A stretch of DNA of 64,000 nt, taken from Lewinellaceae bacterium (GTDB taxonomy: Bacteria; Bacteroidota; Bacteroidia; Chitinophagales; Saprospiraceae). Below, in pieces: positions 34,697 to 44,421 of this stretch; positions within the stretch are counted from its first letter, which is position 1; every line of letters starts with the position of its first letter. The stretch is from contig JACJYO010000001.1 of assembly GCA_020636075.1 (NCBI GenBank), positions 744,001 through 808,000 of the forward strand, given 5' to 3'. A program made the translations under genes and the position numbers. The notes below the pieces were generated by a model. It was not told the DNA's origin. It was given only the letters and a program-made list of their open reading frames with translations, and did not search any database.

Positions 34697-35788
34697 TCAC
34701 TTCCGTCCTTCCCGAAAATTGGACACATTCCCGGTCATCCGCCATTCCCCTGCTATTTTCTCGTAAAGTTCGATCCAGGCGCTCACGAATTCGAGCGGAC
34801 CGGTTGGCTTGCCGGTTTCGTCGAAACGAACACCCTTGGCATGCACCTGCACGATCACCCAGCCCAGGGTGCCATCATCGGAAACGCGCACTACCGGACG
34901 CACCAGATCGTCGTACACTGTATAATCCCGGTTGGCCATCATGCGGTCCATCGGCGCATCCGGCTGGTTGCCCGCCACCGTGAACAGATCACCGGCACTT
35001 ACGATCAGCAGAGAATCCGCCTGATGTCGTTTCATGTTGGTGGTTTGTCCGAACCAGTGGTCGTCCATGACGATCCGGTGCAGGCGTAACAATTGCTGCG
35101 CTTCGGTCAAAACGCGCATCGGCGCGCGGTAATCGGCCAGGGAGTCTTCGTTCAGGCGTACCGCGTCGAAGCGAAACTGGAAGGTGCGCGCCCCATCGTC
35201 GATACCCACGCTGAACGGCAACTGTACCCCGGCAACCGGCCGCCAATCGTCAAAATTGAATACGATCGGCAATTCCGCCAGGCCCTCAATTTCCATGCTC
35301 AGGGGCAGGCCGGATTGGGCGTAAAATAGTTTAAAAACGGCTGCTTCATTTTTACTTGCCAGCATCAGGCAGGGTTTTCCACCAAACACCGCCGCCCTGG
35401 GCGTGTCCAGCTCGGGATGCAGGCGATCGAAAAACAGGATCTGCGCCTGAAACTGATGGCCTAAAATGTAATGCTCCATCTCCAGCGGCTCTTCCGTTTC
35501 CACTTGCCCGTCGAAACGCCAGGCATACCGGCCTTCGATGCCGCGGGCAACCGTCCGGTTTTCATACACCTGCTGATAAATGGCCCGTTGTTTATCGTGG
35601 AAAACACTGTTCGTTTTGTAATGCAAGCCGTCGGAAACCTCAACCGTTGCCTGGGTGCTGACGGTGTGTACGGTGGCAACTGTATTTTCCGGATCTATGG
35701 TTTTTAACCAGGGAAGTTGAGCATTGGTGCCCAGGGAGAGCAGGATGCTAAGGCAGGCCAGGATGTTTCGATAGTTACGGAAATGCAT
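34697..35788 (-). CDS. Secreted protein of unknown function with C-terminal SnoaL/NTF2-like region
   Basis: 363 residues. Signal peptide HFRNYRNILACLSILLSLGTNAQ. The first two-thirds are beta-rich (YAWRFDGQVETEEPLEMEHY, LPLSMEIEGLAELPIVFNFD, VQLPFSVGIDDGARTFQFRF), resembling outer-membrane lipoprotein carrier-like domains. The last 130 residues (DRMMANRDYTVYDDLVRPVV then GWVIVQVHAKGVRF and WIELYEKIAGEWRMTGNVSN) have the pattern of an NTF2/SnoaL-like fold. No catalytic assignment is possible. Followed by no same-strand gene. Confidence 0.7.
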   Translation of the reverse strand: MHFRNYRNILACLSILLSLGTNAQLPWLKTIDPENTVATVHTVSTQATVEVSDGLHYKTNSVFHDKQRAIYQQVYENRTVARGIEGRYAWRFDGQVETEEPLEMEHYILGHQFQAQILFFDRLHPELDTPRAAVFGGKPCLMLASKNEAAVFKLFYAQSGLPLSMEIEGLAELPIVFNFDDWRPVAGVQLPFSVGIDDGARTFQFRFDAVRLNEDSLADYRAPMRVLTEAQQLLRLHRIVMDDHWFGQTTNMKRHQADSLLIVSAGDLFTVAGNQPDAPMDRMMANRDYTVYDDLVRPVVRVSDDGTLGWVIVQVHAKGVRFDETGKPTGPLEFVSAWIELYEKIAGEWRMTGNVSNFREGRK

Positions 35789-35850
35789 ATTTTTTTTGTT
35801 TGGGATTAGCGATTGAATGCTAGGGTTAAACTTTACCTAAATTATTTCGC

Positions 35851-35995
35851 GCAGATTTTACGCAGAAAAAAGCGCACAAATTTTACACGGATTTCTGCGT
35901 AAAACCCTCTGTGCCCTTCTCCGTTCCTCTGTGAGCCTCTGTGAAACTTTTTATTCCACAGAGGCTCACAGAGGAACGGAGAAGCACAGAGGGTT
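35851..35995. repeat. Two adjacent palindromes upstream of the secreted protein
   Basis: A small one pairs TTTTACGCAGAAA with TTTCTGCGTAAAA (35853-35904). A long one has arms of about 39 bp: AACCCTCTGTGCCCTTCTCC onward from 35903 pairs with the sequence ending GGAGAAGCACAGAGGGTT at 35995, with a TTTTTATT loop. The words ACAGAGGCTCACAGAGGAAC repeat within it. It is related to the elements at 14106 and 51654. Confidence 0.8.
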
Positions 35996-36127
35996 GGCTT
36001 TAAATTTAGTTTTCACTGCACCAAAGCATCATAATTATCGCTTAAGTTAAAGCCTTAAATTTGGTTACGTTATCTTAACCCTCCTTTTTCCAGACACATC
36101 AATCCTGTTTTCAAAAATAAGCAAACC

Positions 36128-37958
36128 ATGAATTTCGCATACCCGGTTTCAATACTACTTGCCCTGACTTACTGCCTCCCCGGCTCGCCGCCCAAGATGG
36201 CGATCCGGACGCCTATCTCACCAAACGCTGGCAATCCGTGGCAACCAGGATGCCCGCGGATTGGTACGGCTCGGATGCAGCCAAATCAGTTGCTGAGAAA
36301 TGTTTTGCTCACGCAAAAAAGAAATCGGTGGGTGGGCAAAAACAAGCCCTATCACCACAAATTTTCCGAAGGAGAAAAGGCTGAATATTTGGAAAGCAAG
36401 GGCGAATCCAGCGCCACATTCGACAACGGCGCCACAATAACCGAATTGCGGTTCCTGGCCAAAGTATACGCGCATTTCAAAGACGAGCGCTACAAGCAGG
36501 CCTTTGAAAAGGAGTGGCGTACATTTTGAGGCGCAGTATGAAAATGGTGGATGGCCACAGTTTTACCCGGTCCGTACGGGCGAAAGCGTCGCCTATTCCG
36601 GGCATATCACCTACAACGACAACGCTATGGCGAACATCATGCGCTTTTTGGAAGAAATAGCGGCAGACGATGCGGAATTCGCGGCATTTCAACTAAACGC
36701 CGACACGAAAGCAAAAGCCAAACAAGCGTTTGACAAAGGCATTCAATGCTTCCTGGACACGCAAATTATAGTCGACGGCAAACCAACCGTGTGGTGTGCG
36801 CAACACGATGCAAAAACACTTGCCCCGGCCAAAGCCAGGAAATACGAATTGCCCTCTTTTAGCGGCGCCGAATCGGTCGGTATTGTTTTGCTGCTGATGG
36901 ATGTGGACCAGCCTTCCGAAGCGATTGTTTCGGCGGTAGACGGCGCTATCCGCTGGTTTGAAAACCATAAAATAACCGGCATTCGCCAGGATGTTGAAAC
37001 CACAGCGGAAGGGAAACGGAACAAGATTATCGTCGAGGACAAGGATGCACCGCCAGTTTGGGCGCGTTTTTATGACCTGGAAACCGGTAAGCCTTTCTTT
37101 TGCGATCGCGACGGCATTAAGAAAAACACCATGGCTGAAATTGGCTTCGAGCGGCGCAACGGGTATGGTTGGTACACCGACGCGCCGGAAAAGTTGCTGA
37201 AGGAATATCCGAAATGGCGCAAACGGATACAAAAAAACGCCTCGCTGCAGCCTGTATCTTCCGGTGTATACAAATGGGCCGATCACCCGGTAAAAACCGG
37301 GGAACTGCGGGAATCCAGAAAAATACTGGAAGGCAGCTCACCGCATTTTGAATACCTGGAAATGCACGCGACCACACAATTCCCTGGCGCCAAACCCAGC
37401 ACCGCGCACGCCAACGACGACATTGAAGAGTGCATCATCGTGCAGGAAGGCACCATGAAAATCACCATCGAAGACAGCAGTGTGATCCTGGGCCCCCGAG
37501 GCGTTATTTTACTGATGCCCGAGCAAATGCATTCCCTGGAAAATATCGGCGACACTAAGCTGACCTATTTTGTCATGCGGTACCGTTCAAAAAAGAAAAT
37601 GGACACTGAACGGGGCCAGGCATCTGGCGGGTCGCTCACGCTGAATGCCGACGCACTGACCTTCAAACCGAGTTCGCGCGGTGGCGGCATTGCCTATTTT
37701 GACCGATCGACTGCCATGTGCGAGCGTTTTGAAATGCACATCACCCAATTGGATAAAAAAGGGCCCAGTCACCAGCCACACGCCCATGCAGAAACGGAAA
37801 TCATTTTGGTGCTGTCTGGCAACACGGAAATGACCATCGACGGGAAGGAATACACAGCCGGGCCCGGCGATTTTTATTTTATGAATTCGGAATCGCTTCA
37901 TGGCGTTCGCAATGCAAGCGATGCGCCTTGTTCGTATTTTGCTTTTAAGTGGAAATAA
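36128..37958 (+). pseudogene. Pectate lyase (PelA/Pel15-like) fused in frame to two cupin domains; N-terminal part frameshifted
   Basis: The signal-peptide part starts at 36128. The lyase N-terminus can be read only by changing frame near 36180, 36290, 36313, 36345, 36500 and 36523 (for example AQDGDPDAYLTKRWQSVATR is in another frame from LLTQKRNRW). From 36504 the frame is open for 484 residues: the pectate lyase signatures YENGGWPQFYP, HITYNDNAMANIMRF, WCAQHDAKTLAPAKARKYEL and WARFYDLETGKPFFCDRDG. Then, from about residue 250, come two cupins (SPHFEYLEMHATTQF...ECIIVQEGTMKI; PSHQPHAHAETEIILVLSGN). The lyase would cut polygalacturonate by beta-elimination. The indels may be sequencing errors, and the fusion could be a joined pair of genes. 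Confidence 0.8.
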
Positions 37959-38576
37959 ATCAAACATGATTTGGCGGATGCACTTCAAATTGTTTCGTTC
38001 TGGTTCGCGTCAACCCCACCCCCATCCCCTCCCACGCCGATGGCGTGGCTCCCGATTACCCACAAGTTGGCTGAAATGTTTTTAATAGGATCGAAATCGA
38101 CGAGCAGATGCAGACAAATTTCACTCCGCCGTGTCAACCCCACCCCCAACCCCTCCCCAAGGGTGAGGGGAGCCGTAGCGTCGACCGCTTTTTTTTTACC
38201 CCAAATTCAAAGGTATAGTGTAATCTACGGTGTACGTCGCGCCTCCCATCCCCCTTGGGAGGGGTTGGGGTGGGGTTGACAAGGGCGGAGCGATTTGTTC
38301 CATCAAAACTACAATTCAAGTTTAATGTATCACCATAAAATCATTCAACTTGTGGGTAATCAGAGCCCCAAGGAGAGGGGGGCATGCCCTCAAACTAAGT
38401 CTTGATTCCGATTACGAAATCAATGAGCAACGTGGAATCAAGCCCCCTCCCTAGGGGGGAGGGATGGGGATGGGGTTGACGCGCAGAAGTGAGACAAATA
38501 GAAATGCACCGGTTGTACTTGCCGAACCTGACCACAACTCGATCTAAACAACATTCATGAAAACATCAAAATCCTT
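37959..38576. repeat. Cluster of GC-rich palindromic repeats
   Basis: Four units with the core CAACCCCACCCCCATCCCCT. Two are in plus orientation (38009-38034 and 38132-38158), and two inverted ones end GGGGTTGGGGTGGGGTTGAC (38247-38280) and GGGATGGGGATGGGGTTGAC (38437-38480). A short word ATTACCCACAAGTTG (38055) recurs inverted near 38345. No gene is supported in this 620 bp gap. Confidence 0.8.
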
Positions 38577-39622
38577 ATGTACACCTTCGGAATTATAGGC
38601 GGCGGAATGATTGCCGAGTTTCACGCCAAAGCGATCCAGGCTATGGGCGCACATGTTCAACTGGGGCGATATATGCGCGCAACCCGGTTAGAGCCAAGCA
38701 ATTGGGCGAGCAGTTCGGCTGCAAGGCTTATTCCAATCTGGATGATCTTTTGGGCGACCCGTCCATCGATATTGTGACCATAGCCACGCCGTCCGGCGCG
38801 CACCTGGAACCCGCGATTGCGGCGGCGCGCGCCAAAAACACATCATTTGTGAGAAGCCCCTGGAAGTTACCCCGGCCGGGTGCAGGAAATGATCGATGTG
38901 GCTGAAAAGGAAAACGTGGTATTGTCCGGCATCTTCAATCGACGGTTCAACCCGGCAGTCGAGCATCTCAAAAAAGCCGTTGAATCCGGCCGGTTCGGCA
39001 CGCTCACCCTCTGCGATGCACAGATCAAATGGTACCGCACGCAGGCGTATTACGACTCTGCGGAGTGGCGCGGAACGATGGACCTGGATGGCGGCGGCGC
39101 CCTGATGAACCAGGGGATTCACACCGTGGACCTGTTGTTGTATCTGGCGGGAAATGTGAAGCGGCTGTCGGCCTCCATGGCTATGCTGATCCACGAGCGG
39201 ATTGAAGTGGAAGATACCGCCGTGGCCATTCTGGAGTTTGAAAACGGCGCACGCGGCGCAATCCAGGCAGCTACCTCTTGCTGGTCTTCGGAAGGCAATC
39301 CGGCAGAAATTCACCTGTGCGGAAGTGGGGGTTCGGTGTTTATGAGCGATGAATCGTTCCGGGTTTGGGATTTTCAGGACAAAAGGGAGCAGGATCAGTT
39401 TGTCCTCGAAAACCTAATGAAAAGCGATCAGCCGGCCCAGGGCGCCAATGATCCGAAGGCTATTAATTTCACCGGGCATTTGCGCAATTTTGAAAATGTG
39501 ATCTCGGCCATTGAAAACAAGGTGCCGCCTTTTATTTCCGGTGAAGAGTCCATGAAATCGGTACGCGTGATTGACGCTATTTACCGCAGTGCAAAAATGG
39601 CGGCGCATGGATTGATCTTTGA
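38577..39622 (+). pseudogene. Gfo/Idh/MocA-family oxidoreductase, frameshifted
   Basis: Starts MYTFGIIGGGMIAEFHAKAI, an intact Rossmann start, then loses frame near 38660. The next part (GEQFGCKAYSNLDDLLGDPS, IVTIATPSGAHLEPAIAAAR) is in the 38702 frame. Another shift near 38840-38880 breaks the family EKPxE motif (seen as VRSPWKLPRPG instead of EKPLEVTPG). From 38880 the frame is open: LSGIFNRRFNPAVEHLKKAV, YYDSAEWRGTMDLDGGGALM, NQGIHTVDLLLYLAGNVKRL. The natural end is probably TGA at 39620-39622 after one more missing base near 39597. Complete domain content suggests errors rather than decay. It likely oxidises a sugar or uronate derivative with NAD(P). Confidence 0.78.
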
Positions 39623-39634
39623 GCAATTGTTCTT

Positions 39635-39967
39635 TCAGGAAAAAGTCCGGTACAACACCAGGATTAGTCCAACCAGGAATATGCTCGTAAAAATCTGCTT
39701 GTTGTGGCGCGCGCTATGATCAAAGGCAGGTAGATGTCAAAGTTTTCCTTTTCCGAGTCGGAATACTTGCGCGCCAACAGGGTCAACGGACAAAACATCT
39801 TAAACGCCACCAGCACCAAGGCCCTCCAGGATGACCAGCCCTATGGCGATCCAGGTATACACGGTTATTTTGTCAAAAATGCCGCAATACACGGTGTAAA
39901 AAATGATAGACACGAAAAACACCCAGACCAGGGTGTGGATCAGTTTGATGGCGCGCAGTTTGTCCAT
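39635..39967 (-). pseudogene. Small membrane protein (DUF2784-like), frameshifted
   Basis: Read by hand on the minus strand from the ATG at 39967: MDKLRAIKLIHTLVWVFFVS then IIFYTVYCGIFDKITVYTWI and AIGLVILEGL. One extra base near 39825 then puts the frame out (GAGGV, stop). Correcting it continues VLVAFKMFCPLTLLARKYSD and SEKENFDIYLP. After a second shift near 39700 comes RHNKQIFTSI...LVLYRTFS with TGA at 39637-39635. Three membrane helices are predicted. It is convergent with the oxidoreductase and 15 bp downstream of the GH43 gene on the same strand. Confidence 0.6.
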
Positions 39968-39981
39968 GTGTTTATGCGTGG

Positions 39982-40950
39982 TTATTTTTTGTCCGTTGGC
40001 ATTTTGCTTACTCCGGCTTCTGTCCGTTTCACTTCCTGAATGGTGCCGTCTGCATTGAAGTAAAGATACTCGGCGCAAACCTGCCGTTGCGTTTTTTCGC
40101 AAGTTGAATTGCTGTGCAGCCAGCGGTGGTAAAACAAGATCCACTGCCCCTTAAATTCAACGATGGAATGGTGGTTATTCCCGCCTTCCGATTGCATGAT
40201 GACCCCCTGATATTTCCATGGCCCCTTTGGTGATTCCCCGGTATAATAACTGAGCGTCCGATTGTTTTCCGGCATGGTGAAATAATAGATCCCGTTTCGT
40301 TTGAATACCCAGGGGCCTTCCATTTTAGGCTCGTAGCCGCCCATATCCATTTTGTAAAAATCGCCCTTAATGCTCAACATGTCATCGGCCATCTCCGCCA
40401 CCAGATAATCGCCGCCACCGTGAAAATAAACATACGCAGAGCCATCGTCGTCAATAAAAAGGCAGGGATCATTGGCATAGGGATCGGTCCATAGCGGCCC
40501 GCCGATAGGATCGGTGAAAGGCCCAGTCGGCGAGTCGCTGACCGCAATGCCAATACCCATCCACTTGGTGCTTTTTTCCGGATTTACGCGATCCTTCACG
40601 CCGGTGCCGGCAGGAAAACAGAAATAGTATTTCCCGTTTTTATAGGCGCAATCCGGTGCCCAGGCATAATTGTCGGCCCAGCTCAGATCATCCACGGACA
40701 AGCAGGGGCCATGATCCGTCCAGTTGACCAGATCACTGGAGGAGAAGACATGCCAGTCTTTCATAAAAAAATCGGGCTGACATTCTTCATCATGCGAGGT
40801 GTAGAGGTACATTTTTCCATCCTGCCAAACGTGACCTGAGGGGTCGGCAGTTTTTATGTTGCTGTTGAAATTGAGGGGATTTTGGGCGAAGGAAATTGAA
40901 GCGTTTGCTACCAGAAAGAGCAGGATCGTTTGAATTTTTATTTGCCGCAT
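39982..40950 (-). CDS. Glycoside hydrolase family 43 protein
   Basis: 322 residues with signal peptide (RQIKIQTILLFLVANASISFAQ). Five-bladed propeller features of GH43: the catalytic-base Asp in IKTADPSGHVWQDGKMYLYT, APDCAYKNGKYYFCFPAG, the pKa-modulating Asp in NDPCLFIDDDGSAYVYFHG, and the general-acid Glu in PKMEGPWVFKRNGIYYFTM. The end HHSIVEFKGQWILFYHRWLH is also typical. The family includes beta-xylosidases and alpha-L-arabinofuranosidases or arabinanases; with the pectate lyase nearby, arabinan or rhamnogalacturonan side chains are plausible substrates. It is intact although the genes around it carry indels. Confidence 0.92.
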   Translation of the reverse strand: MRQIKIQTILLFLVANASISFAQNPLNFNSNIKTADPSGHVWQDGKMYLYTSHDEECQPDFFMKDWHVFSSSDLVNWTDHGPCLSVDDLSWADNYAWAPDCAYKNGKYYFCFPAGTGVKDRVNPEKSTKWMGIGIAVSDSPTGPFTDPIGGPLWTDPYANDPCLFIDDDGSAYVYFHGGGDYLVAEMADDMLSIKGDFYKMDMGGYEPKMEGPWVFKRNGIYYFTMPENNRTLSYYTGESPKGPWKYQGVIMQSEGGNNHHSIVEFKGQWILFYHRWLHSNSTCEKTQRQVCAEYLYFNADGTIQEVKRTEAGVSKMPTDKK

Positions 40951-41423
40951 ATTTAATTTTTGAGTAACGATTTATACCTAGCGAAAATGGATATAATTTT
41001 TGCAAATCAAGAGTTTAACTAACCCTAATCTACCCTCGATGTTTGTCATGTCGTAGCGCAGCGGAGATACCTACAAAACTTCAATTATTCGCAATGCTTC
41101 AAAAAACATTCAATACCCCAACATTTTTTGGCAAATCACGCAAATTCTATTTGTGTAGGTGTCTCCGCTGCACTACGACATGACAACTCTTAGGGTAGTT
41201 AATGGGATATGTTCCGCCCAAATTATATTGAGAATATTAATTTTTGGCAATTTGAACCCCTGAAACACACGAACTACATAATCATAGTCGACTACATCGG
41301 CTTTTACCCAACACATGGCGCACAGCCAGTTGGCGCGGCCTGCACGCAATAATCCTGTCAATCTTGTTAATCCTGTCTCCTTTCAATGGTCACTTCAATC
41401 GCCGATCCAGGCACTCCACGCGC
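40951..41423. repeat. Long inverted repeat and a CCTGTC-type repeat in a 470 bp gap
   Basis: Arms of about 33 bp at 41044-41075 (TTGTCATGTCGTAGCGCAGC onward) and 41154-41186 (TGTAGGTGTCTCCGCTGCAC onward), reverse complements with two mismatches, about 78 bp of AT-rich sequence between. A separate AATCCTGTCAATCTTGTTAA unit at 41351 matches the repeats after glpD. No gene is supported here. Confidence 0.8.
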
Positions 41424-42467
41424 CTAATCTTCAGAAAAACAAGGTACCAGATCCTCACTGAAATACGGTTCCTCATACGTCCAAAACATGTACTGCACCC
41501 GGAGAAAGTCTTTGGCGAAGGCATGCAGCAGGGGTACTAAATTATCGCGTTGCTGAAGCGGTGTGCTGGCGCCTGTTTGTCCGATATAGTTTCCATCCTG
41601 CACGGCAATACCAAGCGGCACCCGGAATTCCCCTTCGTGCATCATGGCGATAGGATGGTTGAGTTGCCCCTTTCGTTGCACCATTAAATCGGGCGCGCCA
41701 AGGCTCACGCCGATACTGTCGCCATACTGATACACCGCGCGCAGAAAACCTTTATCATCCCCAGGAAGCCATTCTCCCGGCATAAAATTGGCGTATTGCA
41801 TAGCCGTGGATTGCGGGAAAGCCTTTTTCAGCGCGAGCATATTCACCTTGATCGCATTGGCATAGATTTCCGGTGAAAACGTGGAGTCCGCGTTTTGATT
41901 GACGCCGATCGCGGTTTCCTGAAGGTTTATCCCTTCAATTTTCCCATCCAGCGCACTGCCCAGGGCTTCCAGCAACTGCGCAAAACGCGCTTGTACCTGC
42001 GGGTTCCAGCGCTTGGCGACCCAGCCTTCGGGTTTACCTGCATCATTCAGCTGATAAATAGCACCGCCGTCATACGCTTCCGTAAGCAAATAATCGGGCA
42101 CGCCCGGGTAGGCCGGGTTAAAAGTTGCATCCTGCAGTTGAATAAACAATTGCTTGCCATGCGCACGCAGGTAGGCAAAGTCCTCCAGGATACTGGAAAA
42201 GTCATACACCCCCATTTCAGGTTCCAGCATTCGCCAGGGATACATGATTTGTGCGCCTTCCAACCGCGGGATCTTCAAAAACGGATGATCGTGAATAGCC
42301 TCCCTGTCGCGGGCGAAATAGACGAAATGCTTTATTGAATCCTTTTTGATTGGGCAGGTTGCGTCCAGGTATTGGATGTAGGCGTTTAGGTACCTGTTGC
42401 CTGGTTTTTCGGTTTGGGTGAAGGCTGTTGGGGTGAAAAGAATTACAAAAGTGCAAATAGCACGCAA
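41424..42467 (-). CDS. Putative secreted glycoside hydrolase (TIM-barrel type)
   Basis: 347 residues from a TTG at 42467 (in-frame stop 21 bp upstream, no ATG), which yields a signal peptide RAICTFVILFTPTAFTQ. The pattern is of a clan-A-like barrel: GAQIMYPWRMLEPEMGVYDF, LRAHGKQLFIQLQDATF, then IEGINLQETAIGV whose Glu would be the acid/base, and FWTYEEPYFSEDL whose Glu could be the nucleophile. VGVPDYLLTEAYDGGAIY suggests a carbohydrate cleft. The family is not certain and the substrate unknown. It lies next to GH43 and the pectate lyase on the opposite strand from the latter. Confidence 0.65.
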   Translation of the reverse strand: MRAICTFVILFTPTAFTQTEKPGNRYLNAYIQYLDATCPIKKDSIKHFVYFARDREAIHDHPFLKIPRLEGAQIMYPWRMLEPEMGVYDFSSILEDFAYLRAHGKQLFIQLQDATFNPAYPGVPDYLLTEAYDGGAIYQLNDAGKPEGWVAKRWNPQVQARFAQLLEALGSALDGKIEGINLQETAIGVNQNADSTFSPEIYANAIKVNMLALKKAFPQSTAMQYANFMPGEWLPGDDKGFLRAVYQYGDSIGVSLGAPDLMVQRKGQLNHPIAMMHEGEFRVPLGIAVQDGNYIGQTGASTPLQQRDNLVPLLHAFAKDFLRVQYMFWTYEEPYFSEDLVPCFSED

Positions 42468-42480
42468 TGTTTCAGATCTA

Positions 42481-42760
42481 TGTTTTTAAGGATTGGCATT
42501 TGTGCTGATGATCTATGATTTTTCTATTGTGGTTGTTTTCCTAATTAGTATCCTGATATCTATTGCACAGGCTTTCCAGCCGTATTATGTATACCATTGA
42601 TTATATGTGTTTGTCAGTTTAAATTTCGCCAAGGTCATATGTAGATTGCCATATACAGTATTTCTCAGTAAGATTTGCCTTGCCATGTCATATCATCAGG
42701 CATTATAAATAGATTTTCTATTAAAGTGGAGTCTTTTTTCACTGAGAAGCCATCGAACTG
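42481..42760. other. AT-rich non-coding gap
   Basis: No gene, hairpin or repeat was recognised. Composition shifts to AT-rich as in the broken serine hydrolase that follows. Confidence 0.5.
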
Positions 42761-44056
42761 CTAATTTTCCTTCTTTATCCGATCAAACCAAACTTCTATT
42801 CCTTCGGGCTTTTCTTCTTTAACCCATCGATATCCCAACGCGCGGAAATTGGGTAATGTCCTTTTTAGTTGACTCAAATCTTCCCATGTAATATCATCTT
42901 TAGACATACTTCCCTCAACACTAGCATTAACTATTGTATTAAAAAATTTCATCTGCATTTTCGGTCTCTACTGCCTTTATCCATGCCTTGAAAGATCTTT
43001 CTACAAAAATTGAGTCATTCAAAGATTGAATGGGTTCAAGTGTTACCACTCTTCGATCACCCTTAGGCAACTGAATCCCAAATTCACCCTCAATGCGACT
43101 TTTTAATTCCGTCATTGAAGATAATTCTCGTAATCCCAAATTATTCAAGGCGATTATGGTATAGTTGTTTTAAAGTCCAGTATAAACATATTCGAATTCC
43201 CAGGTAAGGACCCATAGATTTCAATCTTATTCGCTGTACTTTTCAACAATTCTTTGCTACCCGGATTAAGGAAACTATTGCCCACCAGGCATTGGCCAAA
43301 AATACGCATGTCTTTAATAGTAGAATAACATCCACCTGAAGCATATCGCCCACTATATTCAGAAGAATCGACCAGCCATTCTTCTCTTGTAAATTTATAC
43401 CCTTTTAATATTGGATGCGCTGATTTGAATAGACCAGAATTCTCCATGTGCAAGTTTTGAAATATGAGGCTGATTAAAAAGCATCATGAAGATTTTTTCC
43501 TGTTACGCTTTCAATAACAGAGCCCAAAATCCAATAATTAAGGTTACTGTATTCCTGCTTTGTGCCCGGTTCAAATGATAACTGAAATCCGGAATAGTAT
43601 CTAAGTACGGCCCTGCAAGCATACTTCTATCAAATCGTACAAATGACATAGAATCCTGGCTTAATTCACGCGGCAGCCCAGAGGTCATTTAAGTAGTTCA
43701 AGAATCTTTATATGCCGGCCAAAGTTTGGCTTGAAATCATTTCTATACTTATCAATTGTGGCATTTAAATCAATTAACCCTTGTTCATTGAGTTTTAATA
43801 TTGCAACTTCCGTGAACAACTTTGTTAATGATGCGAGGTATACCTTGGTTGTGTCATCAGGGATCAGCAAGGATAATGCAGGGATTGAATTGTATTGTTG
43901 TAAAGAACATCTCCACCCTTTTCTACGTATAAATAGCCATTAAATTCTGTTTTCTTAACGGCGTCCTTTATGATATTATTTATACTGTCAATTTTTTGAC
44001 TGGCAAGATGTCAGTATAAGAATGAAAGAGAAAACCGGAACTAAATATTTATTCAT
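42761..44056 (-). pseudogene. Serine hydrolase (beta-lactamase fold) lipoprotein, broken by several frameshifts
   Basis: Pieced together on the minus strand. ATG at 44056 gives MNKYLVPVFSFILILTSCQS, a lipoprotein signal. A missing A in the following A-run breaks the frame. The next pieces are NNIIKDAVKKTEFNGYLYVE, then KVYLASLTKLFTEVAILKLN with the SxxK catalytic motif (SLTK), TSGLPRELSQDSMSF, YSGRYASGGCYSTIKDM, and a C-terminal region ending GYRWVKEEKPEGIEVWFDRI. Breaks lie near 43990, 43880, 43685, 43480, 43150 and 42950. The gene is AT-rich compared with the window. Either a decayed acquired gene or sequence errors. Confidence 0.7.
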
Positions 44057-44236
44057 TTTTATAAATTTTATTGTTTACAACGCTTGTTCACCTATACCGC
44101 CAATACAAACCTGCGCCCCTGCTCCGGTAGCATACCGGAGCAGGGCGCAGAGAATTCTCACAGTGGTCGAAAGATTAGTTTTAAGTGATTTAAGCCTCAA
44201 GGTAAATCCTACCGCCAGAATTTGCAAACCCCGGAA

Positions 44237-44399
44237 AACAGTTCCCCATTTTTTCCCAATATTTGCCCTACCGCTTTCCCAATCCAGCACTGCCATGACC
44301 CACTTCAACCGGGCCGTCTTACACCTCGACCTCAACGCCTTTTACGTAGCCGTCGAGTGTCTGCGCAACGATGCCCTGCGCGGCCCAATAGCAATTTGG
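44237..44399 (+). pseudogene. Truncated duplicate of the dinB promoter and 5' end
   Basis: Positions 44250-44385 match 45091-45219: the same upstream run CCCAATATTTGCCCTACCGC and the first 32 codons (MTHFNRAVLHLDLNAFYVAV, then ECLRNDALRG). It diverges at GGCCCAATAGC, where the toxin-antitoxin-like pair begins. Within the coding part there are five silent differences and one replacement (Asp14 to Asn). Without the rest of the gene it cannot make a polymerase. It could be a second-allele remnant or an insertion-linked duplication. Confidence 0.85.
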
Positions 44400-44421
44400 T
44401 GAAAAACGTATAACTTTGAGA

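Noticed and set aside
44237..44399. Functional short dinB protein
   Set aside because: Only 32 codons match, Asp14 is replaced by Asn, and the frame then runs into unrelated sequence and stops.
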